From the NCBI GenBank assembly GCA_028277665.1, contig JANQFU010000021.1:1-64000 (forward strand): a stretch of DNA of 64,000 nucleotides, given 5' to 3'. Shown in pieces: positions 9,540-16,831 of this stretch. The DNA is from Alphaproteobacteria bacterium. Its GTDB lineage: Bacteria; Pseudomonadota; Alphaproteobacteria; Micavibrionales; Micavibrionaceae. The notes beneath the pieces were generated by a model. It did no database searches, was not told the origin of the DNA, and saw only the letters and a list, made by a program, of their open reading frames with translations. The translations under genes were made by a program, and so were the position numbers. Position 1 is the first letter of the stretch; every line of letters starts with the position of its first letter.

Positions 9540-10073
9540 ATGTCTCGTATTGGTAAAAACCCCGTAGCGGTTCCGGACGGCGTAACGGTCGAACTGAACG
9601 GAAAAGACGTCAAGGTCAAAGGCAAACTCGGCGAGCTCTCCATGCGCGTGCACGACGAAGTCGGCATCGCGATGGAAGACGGCCATGTGCGCGTGAGCGC
9701 CCTGACCAGGAGCAAGCTGTCGAAAACGCTGTGGCCGACAACGCGGATGCTGATCCACAACCTGGTTGTGGGGGTCAGCAAAGGCTACGAAAAGAAACTG
9801 GAAATTCAGGGGGTCGGTTACAGGGCGCAGCTTCAGGGCAAGGACCTTGTTCTGTCGCTCGGCTTCAGCCACGAAGTCCGCTATCCGGTGCCGGAAGGCA
9901 TTTCGATCGAGGTCGAAAAACAAACCCAGTTGACGGTCAAGGGGATCGATAAACAGCGCGTCGGACAGACCGCTGCCGAGATCGTCGCTTACCGTCCGCC
10001 GGAACCGTATAAAGGCAAAGGCGTTCGTTACGCGGATCAATATGTCCTGCGTAAAGAAGGCAAGAAGAAGTAA
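9540..10073 (+). CDS. rplF: 50S ribosomal protein L6
   Basis: A 177-residue protein near the GTPase centre. Two repeated L6 domains are visible; [14 protein letters not shown] at the N-terminus and [13 protein letters not shown] near the C-terminus are diagnostic. Normal length and position. Confidence 0.98.
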   Translation: MSRIGKNPVAVPDGVTVELNGKDVKVKGKLGELSMRVHDEVGIAMEDGHVRVSALTRSKLSKTLWPTTRMLIHNLVVGVSKGYEKKLEIQGVGYRAQLQGKDLVLSLGFSHEVRYPVPEGISIEVEKQTQLTVKGIDKQRVGQTAAEIVAYRPPEPYKGKGVRYADQYVLRKEGKKK

Positions 10074-10093
10074 TCTGAGAAGAGGACGCTGAG

Positions 10094-10459
10094 ATGACCA
10101 AGAGATTGACAACCGCAGAGCGCCGCACCTTCCGGACACGGAACAAGCTGCGCCAGATTAACCGGAGCGGCCTGCCGCGTCTGTCGGTTCATCGCTCGGG
10201 CAAACAGATCTATGCCCAGATCATTGACGATGCGCAAGGCGTCACGCTCGCCGCCGCGTCAACGCTGGACAAAGACCTGAAAGAAAAACTGAAAACCGGT
10301 GCTAATACGGCAGCGGCAACGGAAGTGGGCAAGCTGGTTGCGGCGCGCGCGAAAAAAGCGGGCGTTGCGGAGGTTCAGTTTGACCGGGGATCGTATATTT
10401 ATCACGGCCGTGTGAAAGCTCTGGCCGAAGGCGCGCGCGAAGGCGGCCTTCAGTTCTGA
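10094..10459 (+). CDS. rplR: 50S ribosomal protein L18
   Basis: A 121-residue 5S rRNA-binding protein. The sequence [29 protein letters not shown] is typical and the C-terminus ends in REGGLQF as in the family. Placed between rplF and rpsE. Confidence 0.98.
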   Translation: MTKRLTTAERRTFRTRNKLRQINRSGLPRLSVHRSGKQIYAQIIDDAQGVTLAAASTLDKDLKEKLKTGANTAAATEVGKLVAARAKKAGVAEVQFDRGSYIYHGRVKALAEGAREGGLQF

Positions 10460-10482
10460 TCAACAGGAAAGGATTGCGCATA

Positions 10483-11085
10483 ATGGCTCGTGCTGCTGAG
10501 ACACAAAGGGAAGAACCGGAACTGATCGAACGCCTGGTCGGGATCAACCGCGTGGCGAAAGTGATCAAGGGCGGACGGCGTTTCGCGTTCGCCGCGCTGA
10601 TGGTTATCGGCGACGGGAAAGGCCGCGTCGGCGTCGGTCACGGAAAAGCGAGAGAAGTGCCGGAAGCCATCCGCAAGGCGACGGATCAGGCCAAGCGGAA
10701 CATGGTTCGCGTCCCGCTGCGGGAAGGCCGGACCCTGCACCATGACGTCAAGGGGAATTACGGCGCGGGAAACGTCGTCCTGCGCACGGCGCCTCCCGGG
10801 ACGGGAATCATTGCCGGCGGTCCGATGCGCGCGATTTTTGAAGCGCTCGGCGTTCAGGACGTTGTCGCGAAAGCCGTCGGGACGAACAACCCGTACAACA
10901 TGGTGAACGCAACATTCGACGCTCTGGAAAACATGCAGAGCCCGCGTCAGATTGCTGCGCGCCGCAACAAAAAAGTCAGCGATATTGTTGCGAACCGGGA
11001 ATCAGCAAAGACAGCGGCGGAACAGGCCGTAGACAAACAGGAAGAACACGCTTCGGACAAGCAAGATGAGGTCGCCAATGGCTGA
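10483..11085 (+). CDS. rpsE: 30S ribosomal protein S5 with acidic C-terminal tail
   Basis: A 200-residue protein involved in decoding accuracy and mRNA entry. The S5 core (about 15-165) includes [24 protein letters not shown] and [12 protein letters not shown]. The ATG at 10483 is preferred over an in-frame TTG at 10474 because AGGAAAGGA is well spaced from it. Compared with the 167-residue E. coli protein it has an extra C-terminal tail of about 30 residues rich in Glu, Gln, Asp, Lys and Ala. Its last codons overlap the start of rpmD. Confidence 0.97.
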   Translation: MARAAETQREEPELIERLVGINRVAKVIKGGRRFAFAALMVIGDGKGRVGVGHGKAREVPEAIRKATDQAKRNMVRVPLREGRTLHHDVKGNYGAGNVVLRTAPPGTGIIAGGPMRAIFEALGVQDVVAKAVGTNNPYNMVNATFDALENMQSPRQIAARRNKKVSDIVANRESAKTAAEQAVDKQEEHASDKQDEVANG

Positions 11086-11392
11086 GGAAAAGAAAACACC
11101 CGCGAAAAAGACGGCGGCGAAAAAAACCACGGCGAAGACGCCTGCTGCCGCAGCAAAAGCGGAAGCCGCGCCGAAAACGCCGGCTAAGCCCGCTGCGAAA
11201 AAACCGGCCGGGAAGACCGTGCGCGTGACGCAGACCGGGAGTCCGCTCGGCCGCAAGGATTATCAGCGTGCGACGCTGATCGGTCTCGGGCTGAACAAAA
11301 TGCATAAGACGCGCGAGCTGGAAGACACGCCCGCCGTGCGCGGAATGATCGCGAAGGTCGCGCACCTCGTCAAAGTCGAAGACGCGGCTTAA
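11078..11392 (+). CDS. rpmD: 50S ribosomal protein L30 with Lys/Ala/Pro-rich N-terminal tail
   Basis: The L30 fold occupies only the last ~57 residues of 104 ([39 protein letters not shown]...). The first ~48 residues are a low-complexity stretch of Lys, Ala, Pro and Thr with repeated AKK/AKT units, similar in composition to the tails of histone H1-like bacterial proteins. E. coli L30 has 59 residues and no such tail. The start at 11078 has GAGG in front and overlaps the end of rpsE by 8 bases; an upstream ATG at 11066 is possible but less likely. Confidence 0.93.
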   Translation: MAEEKKTPAKKTAAKKTTAKTPAAAAKAEAAPKTPAKPAAKKPAGKTVRVTQTGSPLGRKDYQRATLIGLGLNKMHKTRELEDTPAVRGMIAKVAHLVKVEDAA

Positions 11393-11403
11393 AGGAGAAA
11401 GTT

Positions 11404-11883
11404 ATGAAACTGAATGAACTGCAACCGAAGGACGGATCCGTTACGGAGAAAACGCGCGTCGGACGCGGAATCGGCTCCGGCAAGGGCAAAACGAGCGGCG
11501 CCGGTCAAAAAGGTCAGAAATCCCGGACGGGTGTCGCCATTAACGGCTTTGAAGGCGGACAGATGCCGATCTACCGCCGGCTGCCGAAACGCGGCTTCAA
11601 CAATATCTTCGGAAAAGACATTGTCACGATTACGACCGGCCGCCTTCAGGCCGCGCTGGACGCAAAAAAACTCGACGCGAAAAAAGACGTGACGGAAGAC
11701 GGTCTCGTTGAAGCCGGACTGATCCGCCGGAAAAAAGACGGCGTGAAACTGCTCGTCGGTGGCGGTGAATTGAAAACGAAGCTCTCGCTGAAACTCACGG
11801 CCGCGTCCAAAGGCGCGATCGAAACCGTCGAAAAAGCCGGCGGCAAAATCGACCTGCCGAAAATCGAAGAAAAAGCGGAATAG
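11404..11883 (+). CDS. rplO: 50S ribosomal protein L15
   Basis: A 159-residue early-assembly protein. The Gly-rich N-terminus (GRGIGSGKGKTSGAGQKGQKSR) and EGGQMPIYRRLPKRGF are diagnostic. The C-terminus is rich in Lys and Glu and slightly longer than in E. coli (144). In nearly all bacteria secY follows; here a repeat element and an unrelated phosphoesterase gene follow, so the operon ends here. Confidence 0.98.
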   Translation: MKLNELQPKDGSVTEKTRVGRGIGSGKGKTSGAGQKGQKSRTGVAINGFEGGQMPIYRRLPKRGFNNIFGKDIVTITTGRLQAALDAKKLDAKKDVTEDGLVEAGLIRRKKDGVKLLVGGGELKTKLSLKLTAASKGAIETVEKAGGKIDLPKIEEKAE

Positions 11884-11921
11884 TCCGGCAGTTTCCTGAA
11901 AACCCCGTAAATTCTCTTTTT

Positions 11922-12006
11922 CGCCATTCCCGCGAAGGCAGAGGATCCATTCCGAAGCCCGCGCGAACGAATGAATGGATCCTCCGAACAAGTCGGAGGA
12001 TGGCGG
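11922..12006. repeat. Palindromic intergenic repeat (ggatcc variant)
   Basis: Starts CGCCATTCCCGCGAAGG and ends GTCGGAGGATGGCGG; contains an internal inverted pair, GAGGATCCATTC with GAATGGATCCTC. It resembles the element at 34874-34971 and, more loosely, the cgtcattcccgcgaaggcggg family. It lies just past rplO and may also act as its transcription end. Confidence 0.75.
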
Positions 12007-12055
12007 AATTTAATTATAGCCCCCTCGCTTACACGGAGTTTTTGAAGGGTCGGGC

Positions 12056-12634
12056 ATGACGTCTCTGACGCACAATATCGTGATTTCATTCTCCACCGCG
12101 TCGGCAAGGGCGTATACGGCTTTTGCCTCGGATTTTTTCGCGTCCGTTGCTGAAAATTACCTCCTGTCGGGCAAAGCCCTTCCCCATATCAGCCTGTGCC
12201 AGCTGTCCTTGCCGGATGCATTTCCGGTTCCGGATTTGCTGACGGCGCTTGAGGCATGTGGAAATCCGAAAATTTCCTTGATTCCCTCCGGTTTTTCCTA
12301 CCGGATCGGCACGGGTCTGCATAACGGATTATTATGGGCGGAACTCGTATTCGAGCGCACATCTTCTCTTCAGACTTTGCATGAGAATATTGTTCAGGCT
12401 GTTTCGTCGTTCGGTCTTTCTCCTCAAAATGCCTTCGGTCCGGCATATCACCCGCATCTGACCTTTTGTAACCTCCGTGCAGACAGAACACGTCCTTCCG
12501 TTTCTTTACCTGCCGGATATTTGCAGCCCTGGCAGGGAAAAGTCCGCCTGTCGTTCGGTCCGTCCGGTCCGAACGGCCAGCTTCTTGATGTCTTCTGGCA
12601 GAAACCTTTACTGATGCCGCTTCGTAACCAATAA
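12056..12634 (+). CDS. 2H phosphoesterase superfamily protein (2'-5' RNA ligase-like)
   Basis: A 192-residue protein with the two catalytic H-x-S/T motifs of the 2H superfamily: PHISL (His44, Ser46) and PHLTF (His134, Thr136), about 90 residues apart as expected. Members of the superfamily open or form 2',5' or cyclic phosphodiester bonds in RNA or nucleotides (LigT/ThpR, cyclic phosphodiesterases); the substrate here cannot be told from sequence. No signal peptide. It occupies the place where secY normally follows rplO, but its own 172-base upstream gap suggests separate transcription. Confidence 0.75.
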   Translation: MTSLTHNIVISFSTASARAYTAFASDFFASVAENYLLSGKALPHISLCQLSLPDAFPVPDLLTALEACGNPKISLIPSGFSYRIGTGLHNGLLWAELVFERTSSLQTLHENIVQAVSSFGLSPQNAFGPAYHPHLTFCNLRADRTRPSVSLPAGYLQPWQGKVRLSFGPSGPNGQLLDVFWQKPLLMPLRNQ

Positions 12635-12640
12635 GCAAGA

Positions 12641-12673
12641 CCGGCGGTGAGGGGGAGACACCTTCACCGCCGG
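12641..12673. terminator. Strong hairpin between convergent genes
   Basis: CCGGCGGTGA (12641-12650) pairs perfectly with TCACCGCCGG (12664-12673) around a 13-base loop. It lies seven bases after the phosphoesterase stop and 27 bases beyond the stop of the convergent small gene. There is no U-run on either strand, so it may act as a bidirectional RNA-end stabiliser rather than a classical intrinsic terminator. Confidence 0.6.
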
Positions 12674-12699
12674 AGGACGTTCAACCAAACGAAAAACGG

Positions 12700-12858
12700 C
12701 TATGCAATTCCCGGACCGTTTGATCCGTGTACGGTCAGAATGGGAGAATTTCCGGTTCCGGATGGAGCGGCCCCCAGATTTCCTTGTAGAGGAGTCCCTG
12801 TAAACTCCACGTCCTGCAAGACATCTGTCAGTCGCGCTCCGCTCATGCTATAGGCCAT
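12700..12858 (-). CDS. Small Gly-rich hypothetical protein, 52 aa
   Basis: A short open frame starting MAYSMSGARLTDVLQ and ending NGPGIA, translated directly from the minus strand. The start is supported by a perfect AGGAGG placed six bases before the ATG (AAAGGAGGCAAAAATG). Polar and Gly-rich, with no Cys, no membrane segment and no leader-type double-Gly that is obvious. It lies 26 bases downstream of the 121-residue gene at 12885-13250, so the two are very likely one operon. I do not recognise either family. Confidence 0.7.
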   Translation of the reverse strand: MAYSMSGARLTDVLQDVEFTGTPLQGNLGAAPSGTGNSPILTVHGSNGPGIA

Positions 12859-12884
12859 TTTTGCCTCCTTTTTCGTTCTTTTTT

Positions 12885-13250
12885 TTACGCCGGGTTTCCG
12901 TCCATGTTGATCAGGAGCGGAAAATAATCGCCTTCCAGCGGCTCCAGCGTTTCCTCATCGACCAGAACGCATAACACTCTTTGCGCCCTTGTTAAATTCG
13001 CTTGCAGGCGCCTCGGTACCGGGGCGCCGAAATCCCGCGTATCTCCGTCTTTCATGACAAATTCAAGGCGGTTGTCGGCGGTATTGTATTCGATCCAGGA
13101 CAATTCCTTGCGAAAATGTTTGTTATGGAAGACGTAAACATGCGGTCCGTCATTCACGACAAGGTCGATCTTGAAATCGGGGTCGCCCACCTCCGTGTAT
13201 AAACCGGAGGGCGAGGGGATCGACATTAAAAATTCTGCTGACAGGCTCAT
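12885..13250 (-). CDS. Hypothetical protein, 121 aa
   Basis: Soluble protein with a beta-rich look (alternating hydrophobic pattern in DFKIDLVVNDGPHVYVFHNKHF) and no recognisable motif. CGGAGA precedes the ATG by about nine bases. First gene of a probable two-gene operon with the small frame at 12700-12858. About 80 bases upstream a near match to a CtrA site (TTAT-N7-TTAAC at 13321-13336) may place it under cell-cycle control, which is inference only. Confidence 0.7.
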   Translation of the reverse strand: MSLSAEFLMSIPSPSGLYTEVGDPDFKIDLVVNDGPHVYVFHNKHFRKELSWIEYNTADNRLEFVMKDGDTRDFGAPVPRRLQANLTRAQRVLCVLVDEETLEPLEGDYFPLLINMDGNPA

Positions 13251-13451
13251 CGTTTCGTCTCCGTTCGGCGGTTCCCGGGCCTCATTTTTTCATTTCCGCC
13301 CCAATTAGACCACAAAATCGTTATCAATAAGTTAACATCCGGATTTTGCAGGGCAGGATAAAAAAGAAATATCCGCAGTAACGTTTCGGACTGGAGCGCG
13401 CGCGGTTCGGAGATGAAAACGGGTAATTTGACCGGACCGGCCTTGTGAGAA

Positions 13452-13526
13452 TGGAGCGGGTGAAGGGATTCGAACCCTCGACTTCAACCTTGGCAAGGTT
13501 GCGCTCTACCCCTGAGCTACACCCGC
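13452..13526 (-). tRNA. tRNA-Gly (anticodon GCC)
   Basis: Read on the minus strand: acceptor stem GCGGGTG pairs with CACCCGC, the D arm is GCTC...GAGC, the anticodon stem CAACC/GGTTG encloses TTGCCAA with anticodon GCC, and the T arm carries TTCGAAT. Discriminator U and encoded CCA at the 3' end. 75 bases including CCA. Decodes GGC/GGU. Confidence 0.98.
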
Positions 13527-13616
13527 ATGCCGTACGAAACTGCGTGAGGAGACTATAACGCGCCGACCGTAAATTGCAAGAGAGAAATCGGAAAAAAGAG
13601 GCTCCGGAAAGAGGGT

Positions 13617-13997
13617 TCAGACAAACTTCTGAAAGTCGTCCTGATCGGCTTTCCCGACCAGAACCGGGATTTGCGCGTATCCGGCGGCATAAAGCGTCAG
13701 GAAAACATGGCGCCCGGAGCCGATCTCAACATTCCCGTTCAGGCCGAAACCGAGAATCGGACGCGGCAATGGCGTACCGGATTGCAAAGACACCTCAACA
13801 GCCGCGCGCCGGACGCGGTCCTCTTCCTTGAGCGCGGCGGCGGGTTTGATCGTTCCGTCCGGCATAAGCCACTCAAAGCTGAACAGGGACGACTTCCAGC
13901 TTGCGATCACCTTTGCGGCGTCAACGTTCAGACAGGCATAGCGCGCCGCCTTTTCAGGCGGCAAGTCTTCCATGATCGGTGCATTTTGCTGTCTCAT
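13617..13997 (-). CDS. Hypothetical protein with ParB-like segment
   Basis: 126 residues. The C-terminal half (about 79-114: PILGFGLNGNVEIGSGRHVFLTLYAAGYAQIPVLV) resembles the ParB/sulfiredoxin-like fold, where a 'GRHR...L...G...IPV' pattern is common. The classical GxxR is here GSGRH, so the nuclease/CTPase-type residues are partly kept. No HTH and no partner parA nearby, so a partition role is unlikely. AAGGAA lies upstream of the ATG. Confidence 0.65.
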   Translation of the reverse strand: MRQQNAPIMEDLPPEKAARYACLNVDAAKVIASWKSSLFSFEWLMPDGTIKPAAALKEEDRVRRAAVEVSLQSGTPLPRPILGFGLNGNVEIGSGRHVFLTLYAAGYAQIPVLVGKADQDDFQKFV

Positions 13998-14098
13998 CGG
14001 TATGTATTCCTTGTTCCGGTTCTGGACGAAAAGAGCGGTCGTCCTGTATAGTTTCTACTACACGACCGTTAACAATTTCTAACCGGGCGGGCAAGAAC

Positions 14099-14287
14099 AT
14101 GAGCGCCGACAAAAACATAGAGCAGGAAACCGTCATTGTCGACCGCGATACGGATGAGATCTGCTGTGACGGCGGACACGGCGCTCTCGGCCATCCGCGT
14201 GTGTTTTACGATCTCAGAGCAACCGGGGAGGCCGTCTGCGGTTATTGCGGGACGCGGTTCGTCAAACGCGGGTCTGCCGCTGCATAA
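14099..14287 (+). CDS. CHCC-type zinc-finger protein (NDUFS6-like)
   Basis: A 62-residue protein with the zf-CHCC pattern: Cys22/23, a GHP at 31-33 with His32, then Cys47-x2-Cys50 (VCGYCGTRFV). This family includes the mitochondrial complex I 13-kDa subunit and is widespread in alphaproteobacteria. The start at 14099 removes an unlikely upstream extension. Its last 26 bases overlap the convergent membrane-protein gene. Confidence 0.85.
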   Translation: MSADKNIEQETVIVDRDTDEICCDGGHGALGHPRVFYDLRATGEAVCGYCGTRFVKRGSAAA

Positions 14288-15185
14288 TCAGGCCGGCCCC
14301 CATAAAAACAAAATCCCCCAATACAGCCGCGAGCCTGTAGAGCGCGACAGCCGCAATAATGTTTTCTTCCCCGGAAACCACGCTCCCCATCGCAGCAAAA
14401 GCAAACAGAAGCGCCGCCTCCCGAACACCGATCCCTGCCGGCGCTCCGATTGTGACGAATCCGAGCACCCACGCGAAGGCGGCTGCCGGCATCACATCAG
14501 CGAAAGCGCTATCCGGCAAAAAAACATTCAGGGCGGCTGCGCCTGCCAGAACGAAAACGAGATAGGCTGCCAGCGCGAATCCGGCACCACTGCGGATAAA
14601 AATAACGATTCTTTCGAGGGTGCCCGGCTTTTTATGAATCAGTACAGCCAGAGCGCTTCCGGCAACAGCGCCCGCGCCCAACCCGGCAGCAAGCAGTATA
14701 AACGGACTTTCGGAGATTGCCGGAGAGAACCATTCCCACAAGAAGGGCGCCGACAGCGCCCCTGCAACAAGGACGAGCATGAGCGGTTCACACACGGTTG
14801 TCAAAGCCAGCGCCGAATGAGACACGCCCCGATCGCGGCCCATTGCATAGCGTCCGGCAAAATGAAAAACGTTTCCGGGAAGGTACTTGGCGAATTGTGT
14901 TATGGCATAAACCGCAAAAAGAGCGCGGGCGTTCTCCCGGACAGCCTCGCGCGAATCCAGAAAATAGAGCTGAATCAGCCATGCGACCGCAAGCGCGGCA
15001 TTGGCAAGCAAGATGAAAGCTGTTGCAACCGCGAGGCCTGCCCACGCCTGCGCCGTCAGGAGCAGGGTCCACTGCCCGCTCTGCCACAAGGACCACACAA
15101 CAAAAACGACACACCCCAGCGCAAGCAGGCGCCCGGACCGGTGGAGCAACGCCTTAAAGAGCGGCTTGTGGCGCATGAGATCCAT
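14262..15185 (-). CDS. Integral membrane protein, LPG-synthase TM/UPF0104 type
   Basis: A 307-residue polytopic inner-membrane protein with about seven or eight hydrophobic segments. Features such as QFAKYLPGNVFHFAGR and APAGIGVREAALLFAF match the transmembrane flippase-like part of lysylphosphatidylglycerol synthases (also called AglD/UPF0104), without the aminoacyltransferase domain. The substrate is unknown; members often sit with glycolipid or polysaccharide genes. The secreted-protein gene at 15194 lies only nine bases upstream and is probably co-transcribed. Confidence 0.75.
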   Translation of the reverse strand: MDLMRHKPLFKALLHRSGRLLALGCVVFVVWSLWQSGQWTLLLTAQAWAGLAVATAFILLANAALAVAWLIQLYFLDSREAVRENARALFAVYAITQFAKYLPGNVFHFAGRYAMGRDRGVSHSALALTTVCEPLMLVLVAGALSAPFLWEWFSPAISESPFILLAAGLGAGAVAGSALAVLIHKKPGTLERIVIFIRSGAGFALAAYLVFVLAGAAALNVFLPDSAFADVMPAAAFAWVLGFVTIGAPAGIGVREAALLFAFAAMGSVVSGEENIIAAVALYRLAAVLGDFVFMGAGLIMQRQTRV

Positions 15186-15193
15186 GACAGGGA

Positions 15194-15565
15194 TTACTGC
15201 CCGCCTTTAAGATGCGTGAAATACGCTTCCCGGCGGCGGTTCAGGCGTTCCGTGTTTTCAAGATAGTAGCCCATATAGGACTCCCGCCGCGCACCGAGCG
15301 CAAGAAAATCCTGTTTGAATCCGGTTGTATAGGCCGTGTGTTTCTCAAATTTATTGTAGATATCGCTGCCTACATAATTGACGCTCCCGCTCATAAGCGC
15401 GGCAGAGGCCGTACCGTCTGCGAATTGTCCTTCATCGACAGGCGCGACTCGCGAACTTGCCATCATATGCGCCATCATCGGGTCGTCCTGTGCCCGGACC
15501 GGTTGTGCGCCGGGCAAAAAAAAGACCACGACAGCAACGGACATTATTTTTCTGAAAATTTTCAT
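15194..15565 (-). CDS. Secreted hypothetical protein
   Basis: 123 residues with a clear signal peptide (MKIFRKIMSVAVVVFFLPGAQPVRAQ, probable cleavage after the Ala of RAQ). The mature part is Met- and Tyr-rich (DDPMMAHMMASSR; YNKFEKHTAYTT; YMGYYLENTERLNRRREAYF). The Met/His-rich start could bind metal, but no family is recognised. First gene of a pair with the membrane protein that follows. Confidence 0.7.
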   Translation of the reverse strand: MKIFRKIMSVAVVVFFLPGAQPVRAQDDPMMAHMMASSRVAPVDEGQFADGTASAALMSGSVNYVGSDIYNKFEKHTAYTTGFKQDFLALGARRESYMGYYLENTERLNRRREAYFTHLKGGQ

Positions 15566-15913
15566 ATAAACCCCACGGAAAAAATTTTTTCATCTTTCCG
15601 ATAGACTACACCAAAAACCGTATCAGGCGCGACAAGTATCTGTGTTCTTCTTTCTCTGTCACGGTATATCCGGTTTCCGGCAATTTTGTAGAAGATCACA
15701 TGCTTTTCGAAGAGTCTGTAAAACGCATTTTCAATACAGGAGGGACACCGATTGGCGGTTTGCGCGGTGCTCCAAATTCTGAACCGTATAATCGCAATCC
15801 TGTTGCGCACGGGGTGAGAAAAACATGCATGCCTGAATCCTTCGTATACAACGCTTCTAATTGTACAAAAATTGTCAATCTTTGTACATCAGTCACGACG
15901 ATCTTCGGCGTTT
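15566..15913. other. 348-base gap with an inverted repeat
   Basis: No coding region is convincing here. The one clear structure is TGTACAAA at 15862-15869 and its exact inverse TTTGTACA at 15881-15888, 11 bases apart, placed 25 bases downstream of the cysD stop and about 300 bases upstream of the secreted-protein gene. It could be an operator or the AT-rich end of the cysD transcript. Confidence 0.45.
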
Positions 15914-16714
15914 CTACATATACCCGCGCGCGCGGAGTTTTTCGAAACTGTCCTCGGTTTCCTTGTCCATTGCGCGGCCGGCGCGCTCTGGCGTTTTGGT
16001 GGTTTCCAGCTCGGCGATGATCTCGTCAATATTTACCGCATCACTGATGATCGGGTTTGTGATGTTCTTTTCCCCCAGAGAGCGGTAACGCTTTCCGTCC
16101 CGGGCAAAATAGAGATCACAGCACGGAATGTTCTCGTGTTGGGTATACCGCCAGATATCGGTTTCGGTCCAGTGCAGGATCGGGTGGATCCGCAGATGCG
16201 CGCCCTCCGGAAACTCGGTTTTATACTGGTCCCAGAACTCGGCGGGCTGCTCCTTGAAATCCCATGCCCCGTCGATGGTGCGGGGGCTGAAAACGCGCTC
16301 CTTGGCGCGCATGGACTGCTCGTCCCGGCGAATGCCGCAGATGACGCCCTTATACTGCTTTTCGAGCAAAAGCCCGCGCAGACCTTCGGTCTTACGCATC
16401 GCTGCGCGCGTGGCGGGCGGCAAGGTCGGGTCCATCTCCTCTTCCGGAGGACACGGCCAGTTGATAACGGTCTTCAGGCCCCATTCCTTGATAAGCCAGT
16501 CCCGGAACGCATAAACCTCGTCCATCTCCATCCCGGTATCGAGCAGAACAAGATCGAACGGCACCCGCCCGTAAAAGGCCTTCCGGACGAGCCAGAGCAT
16601 GGCGGTTGAATCCTTGCCGATCGACCAGAGCATACACATCGGATCGAGGCGGTTATACGCCTCACGAATAATGTAAATACTCCTGGCTTCGAGCTCGTCG
16701 AGATGTGTGGACAT
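15914..16714 (-). CDS. cysD: CysD-like sulfate adenylyltransferase subunit 2
   Basis: A 266-residue PP-loop ATP pyrophosphatase of the CysD/PAPS-reductase family; with CysN it forms APS from sulfate and ATP. The PP-loop SIGKDS is at 31-36, and GIRRDEQSMRAKERVFSPR and FPEGAHLRIHPILHWTETDIWRY match CysD closely. There is no cysN (GTPase subunit) or cysC next to it; neighbours are a repeat and ugd. Either CysN is encoded elsewhere or this protein works in another pathway. Sulfated polysaccharide synthesis is a guess from the nearby ugd. Confidence 0.88.
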   Translation of the reverse strand: MSTHLDELEARSIYIIREAYNRLDPMCMLWSIGKDSTAMLWLVRKAFYGRVPFDLVLLDTGMEMDEVYAFRDWLIKEWGLKTVINWPCPPEEEMDPTLPPATRAAMRKTEGLRGLLLEKQYKGVICGIRRDEQSMRAKERVFSPRTIDGAWDFKEQPAEFWDQYKTEFPEGAHLRIHPILHWTETDIWRYTQHENIPCCDLYFARDGKRYRSLGEKNITNPIISDAVNIDEIIAELETTKTPERAGRAMDKETEDSFEKLRARGYM

Positions 16715-16743
16715 CCAGCCCCCTTATTTTTTCTAAAGAATAT

Positions 16744-16814
16744 CGTCATTCCCGCGCAAGCGGGAATCTTCATGAAAAAAGCTCCGAAAGATCCCCGCCT
16801 TCGCGGGGATGACG
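16744..16814. repeat. Palindromic repeat (cgtcattcccgcg family)
   Basis: CGTCATTCCCGCGCAAGCGGGAATCTT at the left and GATCCCCGCCTTCGCGGGGATGACG at the right form two stem-loops and an overall inverted pair. Relatives lie at 18211, 29463 and 40843. Confidence 0.85.
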
Positions 16815-16831
16815 ATAAAAATAATTCTGCG

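Noticed and set aside
14069-14083. CtrA site before the CHCC zinc-finger gene
   Set aside because: TTAA-N7 is followed by TAACC, not TTAAC; two mismatches to the consensus.
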